This document shows, in pieces, positions 1 to 9,817 of a stretch of DNA of 64,000 nt. The stretch is from Mariniphaga sp. (GTDB lineage: Bacteria; Bacteroidota; Bacteroidia; Bacteroidales; Prolixibacteraceae). Every line of letters begins with the position of its first letter. Within the stretch, counting starts at the first letter, position 1. The notes below the pieces were generated by a model. That model searched no databases, had not been told where the DNA came from, and worked only from the letters and a program-made list of their open reading frames with translations. Location: NCBI GenBank assembly GCA_024636975.1, contig JAGXGA010000060.1:46340-110339 (forward strand), written 5' to 3'. Both the position numbers and the translations under genes were made by a program.

Positions 1-9
1 AAACAAAAA

Positions 10-1215
10 ATGATGGCCAGTACCCCAACGGTGACGGCAAAAAAGGCAATCAGCGTCTGGCCGGAAGGGGTCGTCGCAAAAACCATTTCAGCATTAAACC
101 CGAAATTGACTATTGAATCAAGAATCAAAAACCGGGTCAGCAATTTCAGATCGGTTGAAAAAACCAAAACCCCGCAAAGCCAAACGGAAGATGAATTACA
201 TCCGGTAATATGGTACCCCGAATTTCACCGCCCCATGTACCATTTTTTAAGGGCAATGTCGCAGGAATATATTTTGCCCGGTCTGGAAAATGTACCGCAA
301 AACACGGTGGGGCTTCTGCAAACCAACCGTCGGTTTATTGAGGCGTTTATGGTGGGATTGAATCATGAAATGGCTTCCGAACTGCGGTGGCGTGAATTTC
401 CGACCGATATGCGTGGGAGCTATTTTCGCAGTTTCTGGGATACCAGTATTTATTCGGTAAATCCTGATGAGAAAAAAGCATTCAGAACAACAGCAATTGC
501 CGCAAAATTACTGGAACAAATTAAGCATGAATTTGGCGACGATTTTAATACCATTCAAAAAATAGATGATACGTATAACATCGCCAATCCGAATGAAACA
601 GAAAAGGAAATTGCCGATGCTTACGAAAGCGCTGTTGAAAAATGGCTGCTCACCCGCGATGAAGACAAAGATATCGACAGGCTATCCGACTGGAATAAAA
701 AGAACCGGTTGGGAGATAATCCGGTGCCGGGAAAACTGACCAACCAGGAAGAAAATGTAAATCGTTTGGTATTGCTTATCCGGGGTGAACTGCTTCAAAA
801 ATTCAGCAATACTTTAATCTACCTGGTAAAGAAAAAAGCAGATGGCAAGCCGGATTTAAGCCTGAATTCAGAGCGCACACATCCTGTTTTTGAAGGCGCT
901 CTGCCACCTGATATAGTGTTTATCGGTTTCCCGGTAAAAAAAGAAAAGGCCGCTGAATACTTTGTGGTTTTTGAAGAACGAATGACCGAAATGCGGTTTG
1001 GTTTAGATGAAACCCCGGAAGGAAATGAACCCGAAACAGGAATTAACAATTTTAGCTGGGAACATTTTCCCACACTTCCGCCGGAGGGATATTTGGATGG
1101 AAACCAACCCACCATTTTTACGCAGGAATGGGAGAATGCAGCTTTTGTTGGTAAAGTGATGATGCAGAAACAAGTGAGGGCAGCAATTGAATTGGAGGAA
1201 TTGCTGCCGGATTGA
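10..1215 (+). CDS. Conserved hypothetical protein, possibly 5'-partial
   Basis: A 401-aa protein with no signal peptide or membrane segment. No function is recognised. A dense conserved-looking block sits near residues 100-145 (GLLQTNRRFIEAFMVGLNHE followed by WREFPTDMRGSYFRSFWD), and I recall similar blocks in large uncharacterised bacterial proteins. The three codons before the ATG are open to the window edge, so the protein may start upstream. The low-complexity first 50 residues (TPTVTAKKAISVWPEGV) would fit the middle of a longer chain. It lies 13 bp upstream of the PhoD-like gene on the same strand and is probably co-transcribed with the next three genes, which also lack export signals. 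Confidence is high that it is a gene and low on its role. Confidence 0.75.
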   Translation: MMASTPTVTAKKAISVWPEGVVAKTISALNPKLTIESRIKNRVSNFRSVEKTKTPQSQTEDELHPVIWYPEFHRPMYHFLRAMSQEYILPGLENVPQNTVGLLQTNRRFIEAFMVGLNHEMASELRWREFPTDMRGSYFRSFWDTSIYSVNPDEKKAFRTTAIAAKLLEQIKHEFGDDFNTIQKIDDTYNIANPNETEKEIADAYESAVEKWLLTRDEDKDIDRLSDWNKKNRLGDNPVPGKLTNQEENVNRLVLLIRGELLQKFSNTLIYLVKKKADGKPDLSLNSERTHPVFEGALPPDIVFIGFPVKKEKAAEYFVVFEERMTEMRFGLDETPEGNEPETGINNFSWEHFPTLPPEGYLDGNQPTIFTQEWENAAFVGKVMMQKQVRAAIELEELLPD

Positions 1216-1228
1216 TTGAAAACAAAAA

Positions 1229-4222
1229 ATGAATATACTGATGGCATTAAGTAAAACAGATATATTATGCGGCCCGATTGTAAGAAGGGTAACCCCGCGC
1301 GAAGTTTCAATCTGGATAGCTTTAAAAGTAGCCGCCAAAGTTGAACTGACGGTGTGGAATGGTTTAATTTCCTATAGTAACGGGGAAATCGACGAAACAC
1401 CTATTGACAGTACATCGCAGGATACGAAACAAATTGGCAAATCGCTTCACATGACCGTTGTCCGCCTTTCGTTGTCGGACGATAAAAAGTTGCAATGGGG
1501 ACAGCTTTATTCATACAACCTCACATTTACAACAGAAGATGAGGATTCAAAGGATTTTAAATCCCTGGATTTACTTAGTAATTCAGATAACGATGGAAAT
1601 ACAACCCTAAGTTATGAGGTGGACCAATTGCCCGGTTTTGCTTTACCAGCCGCTGAAATAAAAGACCTGAAGATTATTCATGGTTCCTGCCGGAATAACG
1701 ACAACCTGTTTGAAGATGCATTATCTTTTGTTGATGATATCATCAAAGAAAATTTGTCCGATCCGCTTAAACGCCCTCAACAGCTCTTCCTTTCAGGTGA
1801 CCAGATTTATGCCGATTCAGTTGTCGGAACACTATTGCATCATTTGATAGAATTAGGGAACCAGCTTCTCGACAATAAAGAAACACTGCCAATTAATGGA
1901 AAAGAGCCGCGTACAGTGGAAAGACGGCCTGCCGATACCAGTCATTTTCCTGCTTTTATCCGCAGGCGGCTGATTGATTCCGAAGCAAGGTTTACATCGG
2001 GAGCCACAGCCAATCATCTGATTTCCTTTGGTGAATTTGCAGGAATGTATTTATCGGTTTGGTCCGAAACTCCCTGGCCCGATGAAATCGACAGCATGTC
2101 AAACTTTGTGGATTCATTTCACTCGATTACAGCTACCCCTGAGAATTTTGGGGCCATTTTCCGGCAAAATTTATTTGATGAGAGAACCGGGAAAAAAGAA
2201 TTGTTTGAAGACGCTATCATGAAAAGCTGCCTCGATTCTCTGTTCGGTATTGAAGATAAAGAAAACCTGAGAACTCTTCTCTCCGGTAAAGGTACCAGCG
2301 AACAGAAAGATACGGCAAAAAGTCTTCTGATTGCGTTTCTTAATAATGCAGCCACGCCGGATGAAAAAGAAACGAAACGCGAATTTATCAATTATCTGAA
2401 AGACTGGATTGGCCCCTTTTATCCAGAAAAAAACAAGGATAATGAGCCAGTTCCCGATAAAAACAAAGACAAGCTGAAAATCCTGAAGCAAACGCTGCCA
2501 AAAGTAAGAAGGGCGCTGGCCAATATTTCCACTTTTATGATTTTTGATGACCATGAAATTACCGACGACTGGAACCTGAACCCTTCATGGCGCGACCGGG
2601 TGTTTACTTCTCCGCTCGGGAAAGCCATTGTCAGAAATGGTATGATGGCGTACGCGCTTTTCCAGGATTGGGGAAACCGCGCTGACAGGTACAACCGGAC
2701 CGGTCATTTTTTTGAACTGGAAACAACTTTCGAAGATGACCTGAATACCGGACAATTTTCGGAGAACCTGAAAACCGCTTTTTCTGAACAAGACGTTGAA
2801 CTCGAAAGTGAAAAAGTGGAAATAAAGCTGTTGCACACAGGTGAGTGGTTGTTGCAAAACACCGAAACCAAGGATGAATTTATTATCAGGAAATATAAAA
2901 AGAATGCTGAGGACGATGATGAAATTCTGAAAGTTTTGGGAAATCCTCACGCACACCTCTTAAGTCAGATTTCCCGGTTGTTCACTGAAGAGAATATTGA
3001 TGTTCCGGAGGTGGAAGATCACATCGACTTTTTATTCGGGCTTGATTTTCAGCACAGGGTAAAGGGGCCGGCAGGTGGCAGACAGCAATTGCCCGACAAC
3101 CGGAGTCCCCTCATAAAATGGCATTATTCTTACGAAGGCGCCAAACACAAGGTTTTGGTAATCGATAACCGGACCCGGCGGTCGTTTGTTAAATTTCACG
3201 GGGCGCCCGGAAATCTGTCGGTGAACGGGATGAAAGACCTGATTCCTGAAAAACCGTCGCCCGCGGATGACGAAGTGTTATTTGTAGTGGCGCCGTTGCC
3301 GGTTCTTGGCCCCTCTTTGCTGGACGAAGTGATCGCACCCCTCGCATATAAAACCCTTGACCTAATGGAATATTTTGAAGGAGGGGAACAGGTAAAATCA
3401 GGAATGTTGGGAACCGATCCTGATGCAATTGAAGCCTGGACGTTCGATCCTGAATCGCAGGAGGAACTGCTCAAGCGTCTGGCGCCTTATAAAAAAGTTA
3501 TTTTCCTCTCAGGAGATGTGCATTATGCCTCAAGCCAGCGTTTGCTCTATTGGACAAAAGACAACGAAAAGGCAGTGGCTTGTTTTGCCCAGTTAACCTC
3601 CAGTGGATTAAGAAACATTATGCCCATATACATCCAAAATGTCAGTCAGCATTTTCTTAACGCTCAAAAAATGTTACGAAACAACATCAATGCTGAACGG
3701 CTGGGGTGGCACAATCACAAAATAAAACCCGAACCATTAAAACTTCCCGAAAAATCGAAAGTAACTTTTCTGAACGGCAAACTAAAAAAAAGTCCCGTCA
3801 TTATACCTGTAAACGGGTGGCCTGCGGGTACTGTAAAAGGCAGAGATCCCGACTGGTCGTGGAGAATTGAAAACGTAGTTGATGACCGGAAAGAGAGTGA
3901 ACGGCCTTCTTCCACGCAGATGCCTCCTTTGGAAGAAACGGATGATGTTATGGAGAACCTGCGGAAAATTGCCAGCCGGCATATTGAGCAGGCCAAAAAA
4001 ATAAATTATACCCGCCAGGTACTGTTTAAATCAAACATTGGGTTGGTTTCTTTTGAAAAGCCGCAGGGTGAAACGTTACATGTAATTCATTCTTTGTATG
4101 CCGCGCCCTTCGACGGGAAACCGGGCACCATACAAAAAAAAGAAATTTTCACACAGCATAAAATTCCTTTGGAAGCTTCCGAAAAGGAAAAAGCGCCGGC
4201 ACTACCTGATGATAAAAATTAA
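1229..4222 (+). CDS. PhoD-like metallophosphatase without export signal
   Basis: A 997-aa protein of the PhoD/alkaline phosphatase D-like metallophosphoesterase family, which hydrolyses phosphomono- or diesters with bound metal ions. Visible motifs are LSGDQIYADS near residue 190, FMIFDDHEITDDW near 435, and LSGDVHYASS near 760; these supply the Asp/His metal ligands of the family. Classical PhoD proteins are about 550 aa and carry a Tat signal. This one is far longer and begins directly with a beta-sandwich-like segment, with no signal peptide, so it is probably cytoplasmic or packaged. An alternative start is the ATG 12 bases downstream. Its stop codon overlaps the next gene's start by one base (TAATG), indicating translational coupling with the 1329-aa protein. 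The substrate is unknown. Confidence 0.85.
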   Translation: MNILMALSKTDILCGPIVRRVTPREVSIWIALKVAAKVELTVWNGLISYSNGEIDETPIDSTSQDTKQIGKSLHMTVVRLSLSDDKKLQWGQLYSYNLTFTTEDEDSKDFKSLDLLSNSDNDGNTTLSYEVDQLPGFALPAAEIKDLKIIHGSCRNNDNLFEDALSFVDDIIKENLSDPLKRPQQLFLSGDQIYADSVVGTLLHHLIELGNQLLDNKETLPINGKEPRTVERRPADTSHFPAFIRRRLIDSEARFTSGATANHLISFGEFAGMYLSVWSETPWPDEIDSMSNFVDSFHSITATPENFGAIFRQNLFDERTGKKELFEDAIMKSCLDSLFGIEDKENLRTLLSGKGTSEQKDTAKSLLIAFLNNAATPDEKETKREFINYLKDWIGPFYPEKNKDNEPVPDKNKDKLKILKQTLPKVRRALANISTFMIFDDHEITDDWNLNPSWRDRVFTSPLGKAIVRNGMMAYALFQDWGNRADRYNRTGHFFELETTFEDDLNTGQFSENLKTAFSEQDVELESEKVEIKLLHTGEWLLQNTETKDEFIIRKYKKNAEDDDEILKVLGNPHAHLLSQISRLFTEENIDVPEVEDHIDFLFGLDFQHRVKGPAGGRQQLPDNRSPLIKWHYSYEGAKHKVLVIDNRTRRSFVKFHGAPGNLSVNGMKDLIPEKPSPADDEVLFVVAPLPVLGPSLLDEVIAPLAYKTLDLMEYFEGGEQVKSGMLGTDPDAIEAWTFDPESQEELLKRLAPYKKVIFLSGDVHYASSQRLLYWTKDNEKAVACFAQLTSSGLRNIMPIYIQNVSQHFLNAQKMLRNNINAERLGWHNHKIKPEPLKLPEKSKVTFLNGKLKKSPVIIPVNGWPAGTVKGRDPDWSWRIENVVDDRKESERPSSTQMPPLEETDDVMENLRKIASRHIEQAKKINYTRQVLFKSNIGLVSFEKPQGETLHVIHSLYAAPFDGKPGTIQKKEIFTQHKIPLEASEKEKAPALPDDKN

Positions 4223-7200
4223 TGAGTATGGATAATCAAGGTTTTTTACAATCTGCCATCGGAAAAATTGGCGAATTCTTTAAGTGGTTGAAAGAAAAAA
4301 TGGAAGACGACCAGGTCCGGCGCGAAACCTTACTCAATTTGGGTTTGAATCCGGACACGGATGCAGAGTTAGACATCCCCGATGATTCTTTAGATAATAT
4401 CAGCGAGTATCAAAAGTCGGTTAATCCTGGCGAAGTAGCTTTTCAAAGTGCAGTAAACGATGTCAAAATCATTTATTCTTCCCTGAAAGAATTTATCAAA
4501 TCTGTAATTGATGATCCAACGGAAGTTGATACTTATATCTGGTTGTTTCTTGAAGTGAACACTACTAATTTTATCCGGTTGCATTATCCGGGATTCTACT
4601 GGTTATCGCAACTGATGGGTTTTCTCGCAGAAGCCAGAGTTACCATCAGGAGCGCTGTGGAAGATCAGGGTGTGCCCGAAACTGTTTATGATGTTGCACA
4701 TTATATGGTATATGATGCGCCTGTATATGTAATTACAGAACCTCCCGTAATAGTAGTTAAAAATATTTGGGGACTGATAACCGATCCCATTGATTACCTT
4801 GCAAATCTTTGGAATAAATTTCAGGAACTTTGGGATAAATTCACTGAACCACATGAAGTAGAAAGTCGTCTAAAAACCGTTAAGGATGCCGAAACCTTTT
4901 CCCAGATAATGACAGTGCTGGCCGGTTTTTTTACCATAATGGAAAGCCGGATGCCGGAAAGCCGGTTTCTCTTTGGCTGGACTACGCTGCCCCGAACAAT
5001 GAAAGAAGACAGCACGGCTGAATTGAAGGATGCTTTTCTTGGAAACCTTTTGCTAAATGCCACTAGGAAGGAACATGATGAAAATTTCCCCGCAGAACCA
5101 AACGAAGCCTGGAAAAAAATAGAAGAGGTACTGAAGAAAAAGGAAAATAAAGAGGATCTCAATGATTCTGATGTACAAATTTTAACAGAATATTACACAA
5201 CCGTTGAACGTTGGAAAAGAGGAAACTGGTCTGACCTGGTTTCGGAAAGGGCTTTTTCATTCGACCTTAAATTTCCGGTGGAAAAAGACAACCCCACCGA
5301 TATTCGATTGGGAGGCACCCTGTTTTTTGTTGCTGATGAAGAAATATCGGATCACTTCAAAAAAGATTCGGATGTAAAAGTGGAATCGTTGGGCGGACTT
5401 TTTATTTCGCTGAATGGCGAAGGAAGCTACACAAAACAATTTGGTGATAACTGGGAGTTTAAAACTAAAATAAGTTCCGGCAACACGCTGGATGTGTATC
5501 TCAGCAGGCTGGCAGATGCGCATTTTGCAGGAGATATGCGAATTGATTTGGGGCTCAAAAAAAAGGTGGATCCCGAGACCGGAGCTTCCTTTAACCTGCC
5601 GGATGAAACCGGAACACGACTGGCCATCGGTGAATTTCAAATCACTTCTTTTTATGATAAAGATGAAGACCATGGCATTGAAATTGGCCTGAAAGATAAC
5701 GCATTGGTTATTGCAGGCAAAGAAGGGGATGGTTTTTTGAATGAAATACTACCATCAGGCGACGTGCCTTTAAAATTTTCAATTGCAGGCGGGTATACAA
5801 AAAAGAAAGGATTTTATTTCGATCATAACATCGATACGCTCAAGGATGCATTGGGCTTTCTGAAAGATGATGATAAAAATAAAACCAAATCTTCTGACTC
5901 TGGATTAACTGCTCTGAACTTTACCGCAGAAAATGAAAATGAGAAAAAGGAAACAAAGGAAGATGGAAATAAGAATACGGAAAAGCAGCCATATCAGTTG
6001 CTGATTCCAGTTCACAAGGATCTTGGTTTTATCTATTTTGACAATGTCAAATGGGATTTCGGGCCGTCTGCAAAAAGCAACACTTTGGGCGCGTATCTGA
6101 ATGTATTGTCCACCTTTTCTTCAAAACTGGGGCCTGTTAAGGTAAAGGTCGAAAATGCCGGTTTGGGAATTGAGGTTACCACACCGGACCAGGAAGGTGA
6201 TTTGGGAACAACTGATTTTTCATTTGGATTTAAACCTCCCAGCGGGGTAGCCCTCAGTATAGAATCTGAGATCATCTCCGGCGGCGGTTTTCTGGAATTC
6301 GATCCGGATAATAACCGCTATGCCGGGGTGATGGAACTCAAACTCGCACTCGAGAAAAGAGACATCGGACTTACGGCCATTGGCCTTATCAATACCCGTT
6401 TGCCCAACGGCGAGAAAGGCTTTTCGATGCTGGTCAGCATCAGTGTATTTTTTTCACCGGCAATTCCACTGGCCTTTGGGTTTAAACTCAATGCAGTGGG
6501 AGGATTGGTAGGTATCTACCGGACGATGAAAGTTGACATCCTAAGGGAGCGGATTCAAAATGGGGCAGTGAAATCCATTATGTTCCCTGAAAATGTCATT
6601 CAAAATGCGCCGAAGATTATAAGTGATCTGAGAGCTGTTTTCCCACCGCAGAAAAAACATTACGTAATAGCACCTTTCTTTAAAATCGGCTACGGCACGC
6701 CCACCGTAATGGAAGTCGATATGGGAATTTTGCTGGAGTTTCCCTTTAAGGGAAGGATAATTCTGCTTGGGAGCCTGGGGGTATTTCTGCCGAACAAGGA
6801 TGCGGAAAAACGGCTGGGAGAAATCCATGTGGATATTTTTGGGGATTTTAATTTTTCGGCCTCATACATTCTGATTGAAGGCAGGTTGCGCGATTCGAAC
6901 CTGGTGGAGGTAGCTCTTACCGGTGGTTTTGCTTTTATGCTGGACTGGAGCAGCAACCCGCAGTTTTTGTTGTCGGTGGGCGGATATCACCCTCGTTATA
7001 AAAAACCGGCCCGTTTCCCCGAAATACCCCGGGTAACTGCCTTAATCAAAAAAGGAGATGAAATCCGGTTGTCCTGTCAGTACTACCAGGCCATTACTTC
7101 CAATTCATATCAAATTGGGCTGACCGCCGATCTGGTTGTGAAAAAAGGCAAGGCCAGAGCACATGGCTTTTTAGGGTTTAATGCCTTATTGCAATTCGAT

Positions 7201-8211
7201 CCTTTCTATTTTGAAACGGATATCCGGATTAGTGTGGAAGTTTCGTACAGGGGCCGATCTTTCTTTGGAATTGAAATGGAATTTATGCTCAGCGGCCCCG
7301 GCCCCTGGCGTGCGCAGGGATTTGCGAAAATAAAAGTGCTGTTCTTCTCCCTGAAAATTAAATTCAATACCAGTTGGGGAGAAAAACAAAAAGTCGTTCC
7401 AATAATCATCAAACCTGATGCTTTACATGAAAAACTTAGGATTCAGTTGAAACAATCGGGTAACTGGTCAGCAAAATTACCGGCAGGATACTCCGGGGGT
7501 GAATCGCTGCGAAGCCTCGATGAAACAGAACAACAGGATCAGATCGTCATGCACCCTTCCGGTTTTCTCGAACTGCGCCAAAATCTGATTCCCCTAAATA
7601 AAACCATAGAAAAACTGGGCAACAGTTATATGGAAACCGGTACGAGTTACCACATTACGAATTATGCTTTTGGCAACGGACAAGCCATTGAGCCACAAAG
7701 TAAAAAAACACTGCGCGATTATTTTTCCCGCGGGCAGTTCGAAGACCTGCCGGACAGTGAAAAATTGTCTACACCCGATTTTGATTTGATGTCGGCAGGA
7801 ATAGAAATCGCCCCGGAACAGGTTTATGATATTTCACCCGATATGCAGTTTGCTGGAAACGATTTTGAAGACATCATTTTTGGGGAAACCGAAAACATTC
7901 GCTCCCAGGGTACTGACAACTGGCAGGGAGAAAGGGTGTTGAACCTGAGCAGAAACAGAAAACCTGTGGATGTAACCCGGCCCGAAGAATTGTTTGGTGT
8001 TGTGGAAGATTTGCCTGTTCAACAAGGAAAAGCATACAAAATATTGTCAAAAGAGGCACTGCAATCACCCGGGCAACTGAAAGCGCAATATTTCAACAGT
8101 TATTCAGGGGCAAAAGATTTTTTGAAGTCGCAATGGCCGAAAGACGAACAAAAAAAATGGCAGGTTTTACAGGCTGAAGTGGAAGAAAAAGAGGAAGTTA
8201 TGATAATATAA
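4222..8211 (+). CDS. Giant DUF6603-like protein
   Basis: A 1329-aa protein starting inside the stop codon of the PhoD-like gene. The central third (about residues 600-960) is rich in glycine/hydrophobic beta-strand repeats, with landmarks GLGIEVTTPDQEGDLGTTDF, GGGFLEFDPDNNRYAGVMEL and FGFKLNAVGGLVGIYR. I recognise these as the pattern of DUF6603 proteins, whose function is undescribed. The N-terminal 200 residues are helical and acidic. The C-terminal 250 residues look disordered and polar. No signal peptide or convincing TM helix is visible despite the amphipathic beta character, so it is not an obvious outer-membrane protein. Its partners are a metallophosphatase and a tail-fibre-like protein. 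The DUF assignment is from memory and moderately confident. Confidence 0.75.
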   Translation: MSMDNQGFLQSAIGKIGEFFKWLKEKMEDDQVRRETLLNLGLNPDTDAELDIPDDSLDNISEYQKSVNPGEVAFQSAVNDVKIIYSSLKEFIKSVIDDPTEVDTYIWLFLEVNTTNFIRLHYPGFYWLSQLMGFLAEARVTIRSAVEDQGVPETVYDVAHYMVYDAPVYVITEPPVIVVKNIWGLITDPIDYLANLWNKFQELWDKFTEPHEVESRLKTVKDAETFSQIMTVLAGFFTIMESRMPESRFLFGWTTLPRTMKEDSTAELKDAFLGNLLLNATRKEHDENFPAEPNEAWKKIEEVLKKKENKEDLNDSDVQILTEYYTTVERWKRGNWSDLVSERAFSFDLKFPVEKDNPTDIRLGGTLFFVADEEISDHFKKDSDVKVESLGGLFISLNGEGSYTKQFGDNWEFKTKISSGNTLDVYLSRLADAHFAGDMRIDLGLKKKVDPETGASFNLPDETGTRLAIGEFQITSFYDKDEDHGIEIGLKDNALVIAGKEGDGFLNEILPSGDVPLKFSIAGGYTKKKGFYFDHNIDTLKDALGFLKDDDKNKTKSSDSGLTALNFTAENENEKKETKEDGNKNTEKQPYQLLIPVHKDLGFIYFDNVKWDFGPSAKSNTLGAYLNVLSTFSSKLGPVKVKVENAGLGIEVTTPDQEGDLGTTDFSFGFKPPSGVALSIESEIISGGGFLEFDPDNNRYAGVMELKLALEKRDIGLTAIGLINTRLPNGEKGFSMLVSISVFFSPAIPLAFGFKLNAVGGLVGIYRTMKVDILRERIQNGAVKSIMFPENVIQNAPKIISDLRAVFPPQKKHYVIAPFFKIGYGTPTVMEVDMGILLEFPFKGRIILLGSLGVFLPNKDAEKRLGEIHVDIFGDFNFSASYILIEGRLRDSNLVEVALTGGFAFMLDWSSNPQFLLSVGGYHPRYKKPARFPEIPRVTALIKKGDEIRLSCQYYQAITSNSYQIGLTADLVVKKGKARAHGFLGFNALLQFDPFYFETDIRISVEVSYRGRSFFGIEMEFMLSGPGPWRAQGFAKIKVLFFSLKIKFNTSWGEKQKVVPIIIKPDALHEKLRIQLKQSGNWSAKLPAGYSGGESLRSLDETEQQDQIVMHPSGFLELRQNLIPLNKTIEKLGNSYMETGTSYHITNYAFGNGQAIEPQSKKTLRDYFSRGQFEDLPDSEKLSTPDFDLMSAGIEIAPEQVYDISPDMQFAGNDFEDIIFGETENIRSQGTDNWQGERVLNLSRNRKPVDVTRPEELFGVVEDLPVQQGKAYKILSKEALQSPGQLKAQYFNSYSGAKDFLKSQWPKDEQKKWQVLQAEVEEKEEVMII

Positions 8212-8228
8212 CCATAAAAAGTAAAACG

Positions 8229-9269
8229 ATGATAAATTTTGATGAATTAAGAATAAAGGATAGTGAAGTATTGGGCAAAGAAAAGTGGAATGGGTTACTG
8301 GATGATACCCAAAGATATTTCGAGGGCAATGTCGGTCTGGGTGTGGATGCACCGCAAGCAAAATTGCATATTGTAGGCAATGGAGGACAGAGCGTTGATT
8401 TACTTGTCAACGGCAGAATAAAATCGGATAATGATGATGGAGGGCTTTGGGTATCTAACGACCGGTTTGTGGGAGGAACATCTGCCCAAAGAATAGGATT
8501 CTATAATAATAAATCGTGGCGGTTACTTGTGCATAACAATGGGAAAGTTGATATTGCCGGCGATTTGGAAGTTGGAGGAAAATTAGAAGTTAATGGTAAA
8601 CTGGGCATAGGGATTTCTAATCCAAAGAGTGCTTTATCCCTGGGGCCTTCGTTAGATAGCCTGAAACTGGCGCTTTATCAAAATACTGCCGGTACATCCT
8701 GGTATGGAATGGGTGTTACTTCCGGGAGGTTTTACTTCAATATTGGCAATCCAAAAGCAAGGTATATTTTCCTCGACCGGGCCGGCGAGGGGGCCACAGA
8801 AATTTTTACAATACAGGGAAACGGTAATGTTGGAATTGGTAATGCAAATCCATCCGCCCCGCTTCATGTCAACGGAAATATTAAAGCCAAATTAGGATTT
8901 ATTGGCGACAAAAAAAATGTTCAGTACAATACAACTACAGGTGAAATCGGTTACGATAACTCCACGCGAAGGGACAAACAAAACATTACCCCCTTAAAGG
9001 ATGATTTTGGCAGGATTATGCAGTTGACACCCAGAAAATACACACGTCCGGCCGAACCGGAAACCTGGGAAATTGGGTACATCGCAGAAGAAGCCAAATC
9101 TTTGGGCCTCGATCATTTGCTTTTTTATGATGAGGATAGCCGTCCTGATGGCATAAACTACCGAAAATTATGCCTTTATCTTGTGGAAATCATCAGGGAA
9201 CACGAAAGCATGCTCAATCCCGGTTCTCCCTACCTGGAAAAATATATAGAGGATGAGAAGCTTGATTAA
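8229..9269 (+). CDS. Tail-fibre-like protein with peptidase S74 chaperone domain
   Basis: A 346-aa protein. Residues 30-230 carry repeated beta-strand units with the VGIGN..PSAPLHVNGN pattern seen in phage tail fibres and adhesins that trimerise. The C-terminus (about 240-345) is an intramolecular chaperone of the S74 family: NSTRRDKQNITPL, then GYIAEEAKSLGL and NYRKLCLYLVEIIREHE. The expected Ser/Lys dyad is at S245 and K250. The usual SDxRLK signature is altered here to STRRDK, so self-cleavage may be changed. It lies 17 bp after the DUF6603-like gene and is the last gene before a terminator. It suggests that the four-gene set builds or displays a trimeric fibre; no other phage structural genes are visible. 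Confidence 0.85.
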   Translation: MINFDELRIKDSEVLGKEKWNGLLDDTQRYFEGNVGLGVDAPQAKLHIVGNGGQSVDLLVNGRIKSDNDDGGLWVSNDRFVGGTSAQRIGFYNNKSWRLLVHNNGKVDIAGDLEVGGKLEVNGKLGIGISNPKSALSLGPSLDSLKLALYQNTAGTSWYGMGVTSGRFYFNIGNPKARYIFLDRAGEGATEIFTIQGNGNVGIGNANPSAPLHVNGNIKAKLGFIGDKKNVQYNTTTGEIGYDNSTRRDKQNITPLKDDFGRIMQLTPRKYTRPAEPETWEIGYIAEEAKSLGLDHLLFYDEDSRPDGINYRKLCLYLVEIIREHESMLNPGSPYLEKYIEDEKLD

Positions 9270-9342
9270 AGTGAATAAACACACCAATTTTTCGCAAATC
9301 AGGTTGCAACTTCCGGCTGTCAGGGAGCAATATAAAAGTAAT

Positions 9343-9378
9343 AGCGTTATATGATAGATTAATATAGCGCTTTTTTTT
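9343..9378 (+). terminator. Intrinsic terminator after the S74 gene
   Basis: A 10-bp stem (AGCGTTATAT paired with ATATAGCGCT, one G-T wobble) with a 9-nt loop, followed by eight T. It ends the four-gene operon 73 bp after its last stop codon. Confidence 0.8.
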
Positions 9379-9379
9379 A

Positions 9380-9631
9380 TCAGTGATCTTCCAATTCCTT
9401 CTCGAAGACTTGTTTAATCATCTGGTTTAAAGTAATTCCATTTTTAGGGCGGCATGTGAATATTGAACTGATACGTGCATTAAATACCCCTCTATTCGAT
9501 TTTTCTGCCAGTTTTCCGTCCTTCTTGTACTCCGCTATATGCTAATCAACCATATACCTGGATGCAGACTTCCACCGTTGACCCTTAAAATGTTTCCATT
9601 TTTTAAAATTATGGCACAGTTTGGAACGAAA
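9380..9631 (-). pseudogene. Possible remnant of a small unrecognised gene
   Basis: The minus strand reads as an 83-codon stretch interrupted by one TAG (9542-9544). The part after the stop reads HIAEYKKDGKLAEKSNRG and continues VFNARISSIFTC with a helical, charged C-terminus ending ELEDH before a TGA at 9380. The part before it is basic (KKWKHFKGQRWKSASRYMVD). The composition is protein-like and unlike the AT-rich intergenic DNA around it. I do not recognise the family. It could be chance, so confidence is low. The rest of 9270-9817 holds only the terminator and the promoter of the next gene. Confidence 0.25.
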
Positions 9632-9785
9632 TTACAGGCACAGATCATACCGGAATAGCTAGTCATTTCTTGTCGTTAGATCTTTTTATTTTTTCAATAT
9701 TTTTAAAACCTTATCCATCATACCAAAGGTAGTCAAACAATAATTTTATAACCTGCGATTTTTAATGTATTCTGCCAAAAAAAAT

Positions 9786-9793
9786 TAAATTTG
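9786..9793 (+). promoter_or_regulatory. Bacteroidota -7 box for the SARP-type regulator
   Basis: TAAATTTG matches the TAnnTTTG consensus exactly. It lies 24 bp before the ATG at 9818, giving a short leader. No clear -33 TTTG is visible at the expected distance, and the heptamer operator found at other promoters in this locus is absent. Confidence 0.5.
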
Positions 9794-9817
9794 TGATTGG
9801 ATGGACAATTAAAAAAC

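Noticed and set aside
819..1400. 193-codon antisense frame, and other long antisense frames in the PhoD-like and DUF6603-like genes
   Set aside because: They are shadows of strongly coding sense frames and show no independent motifs.
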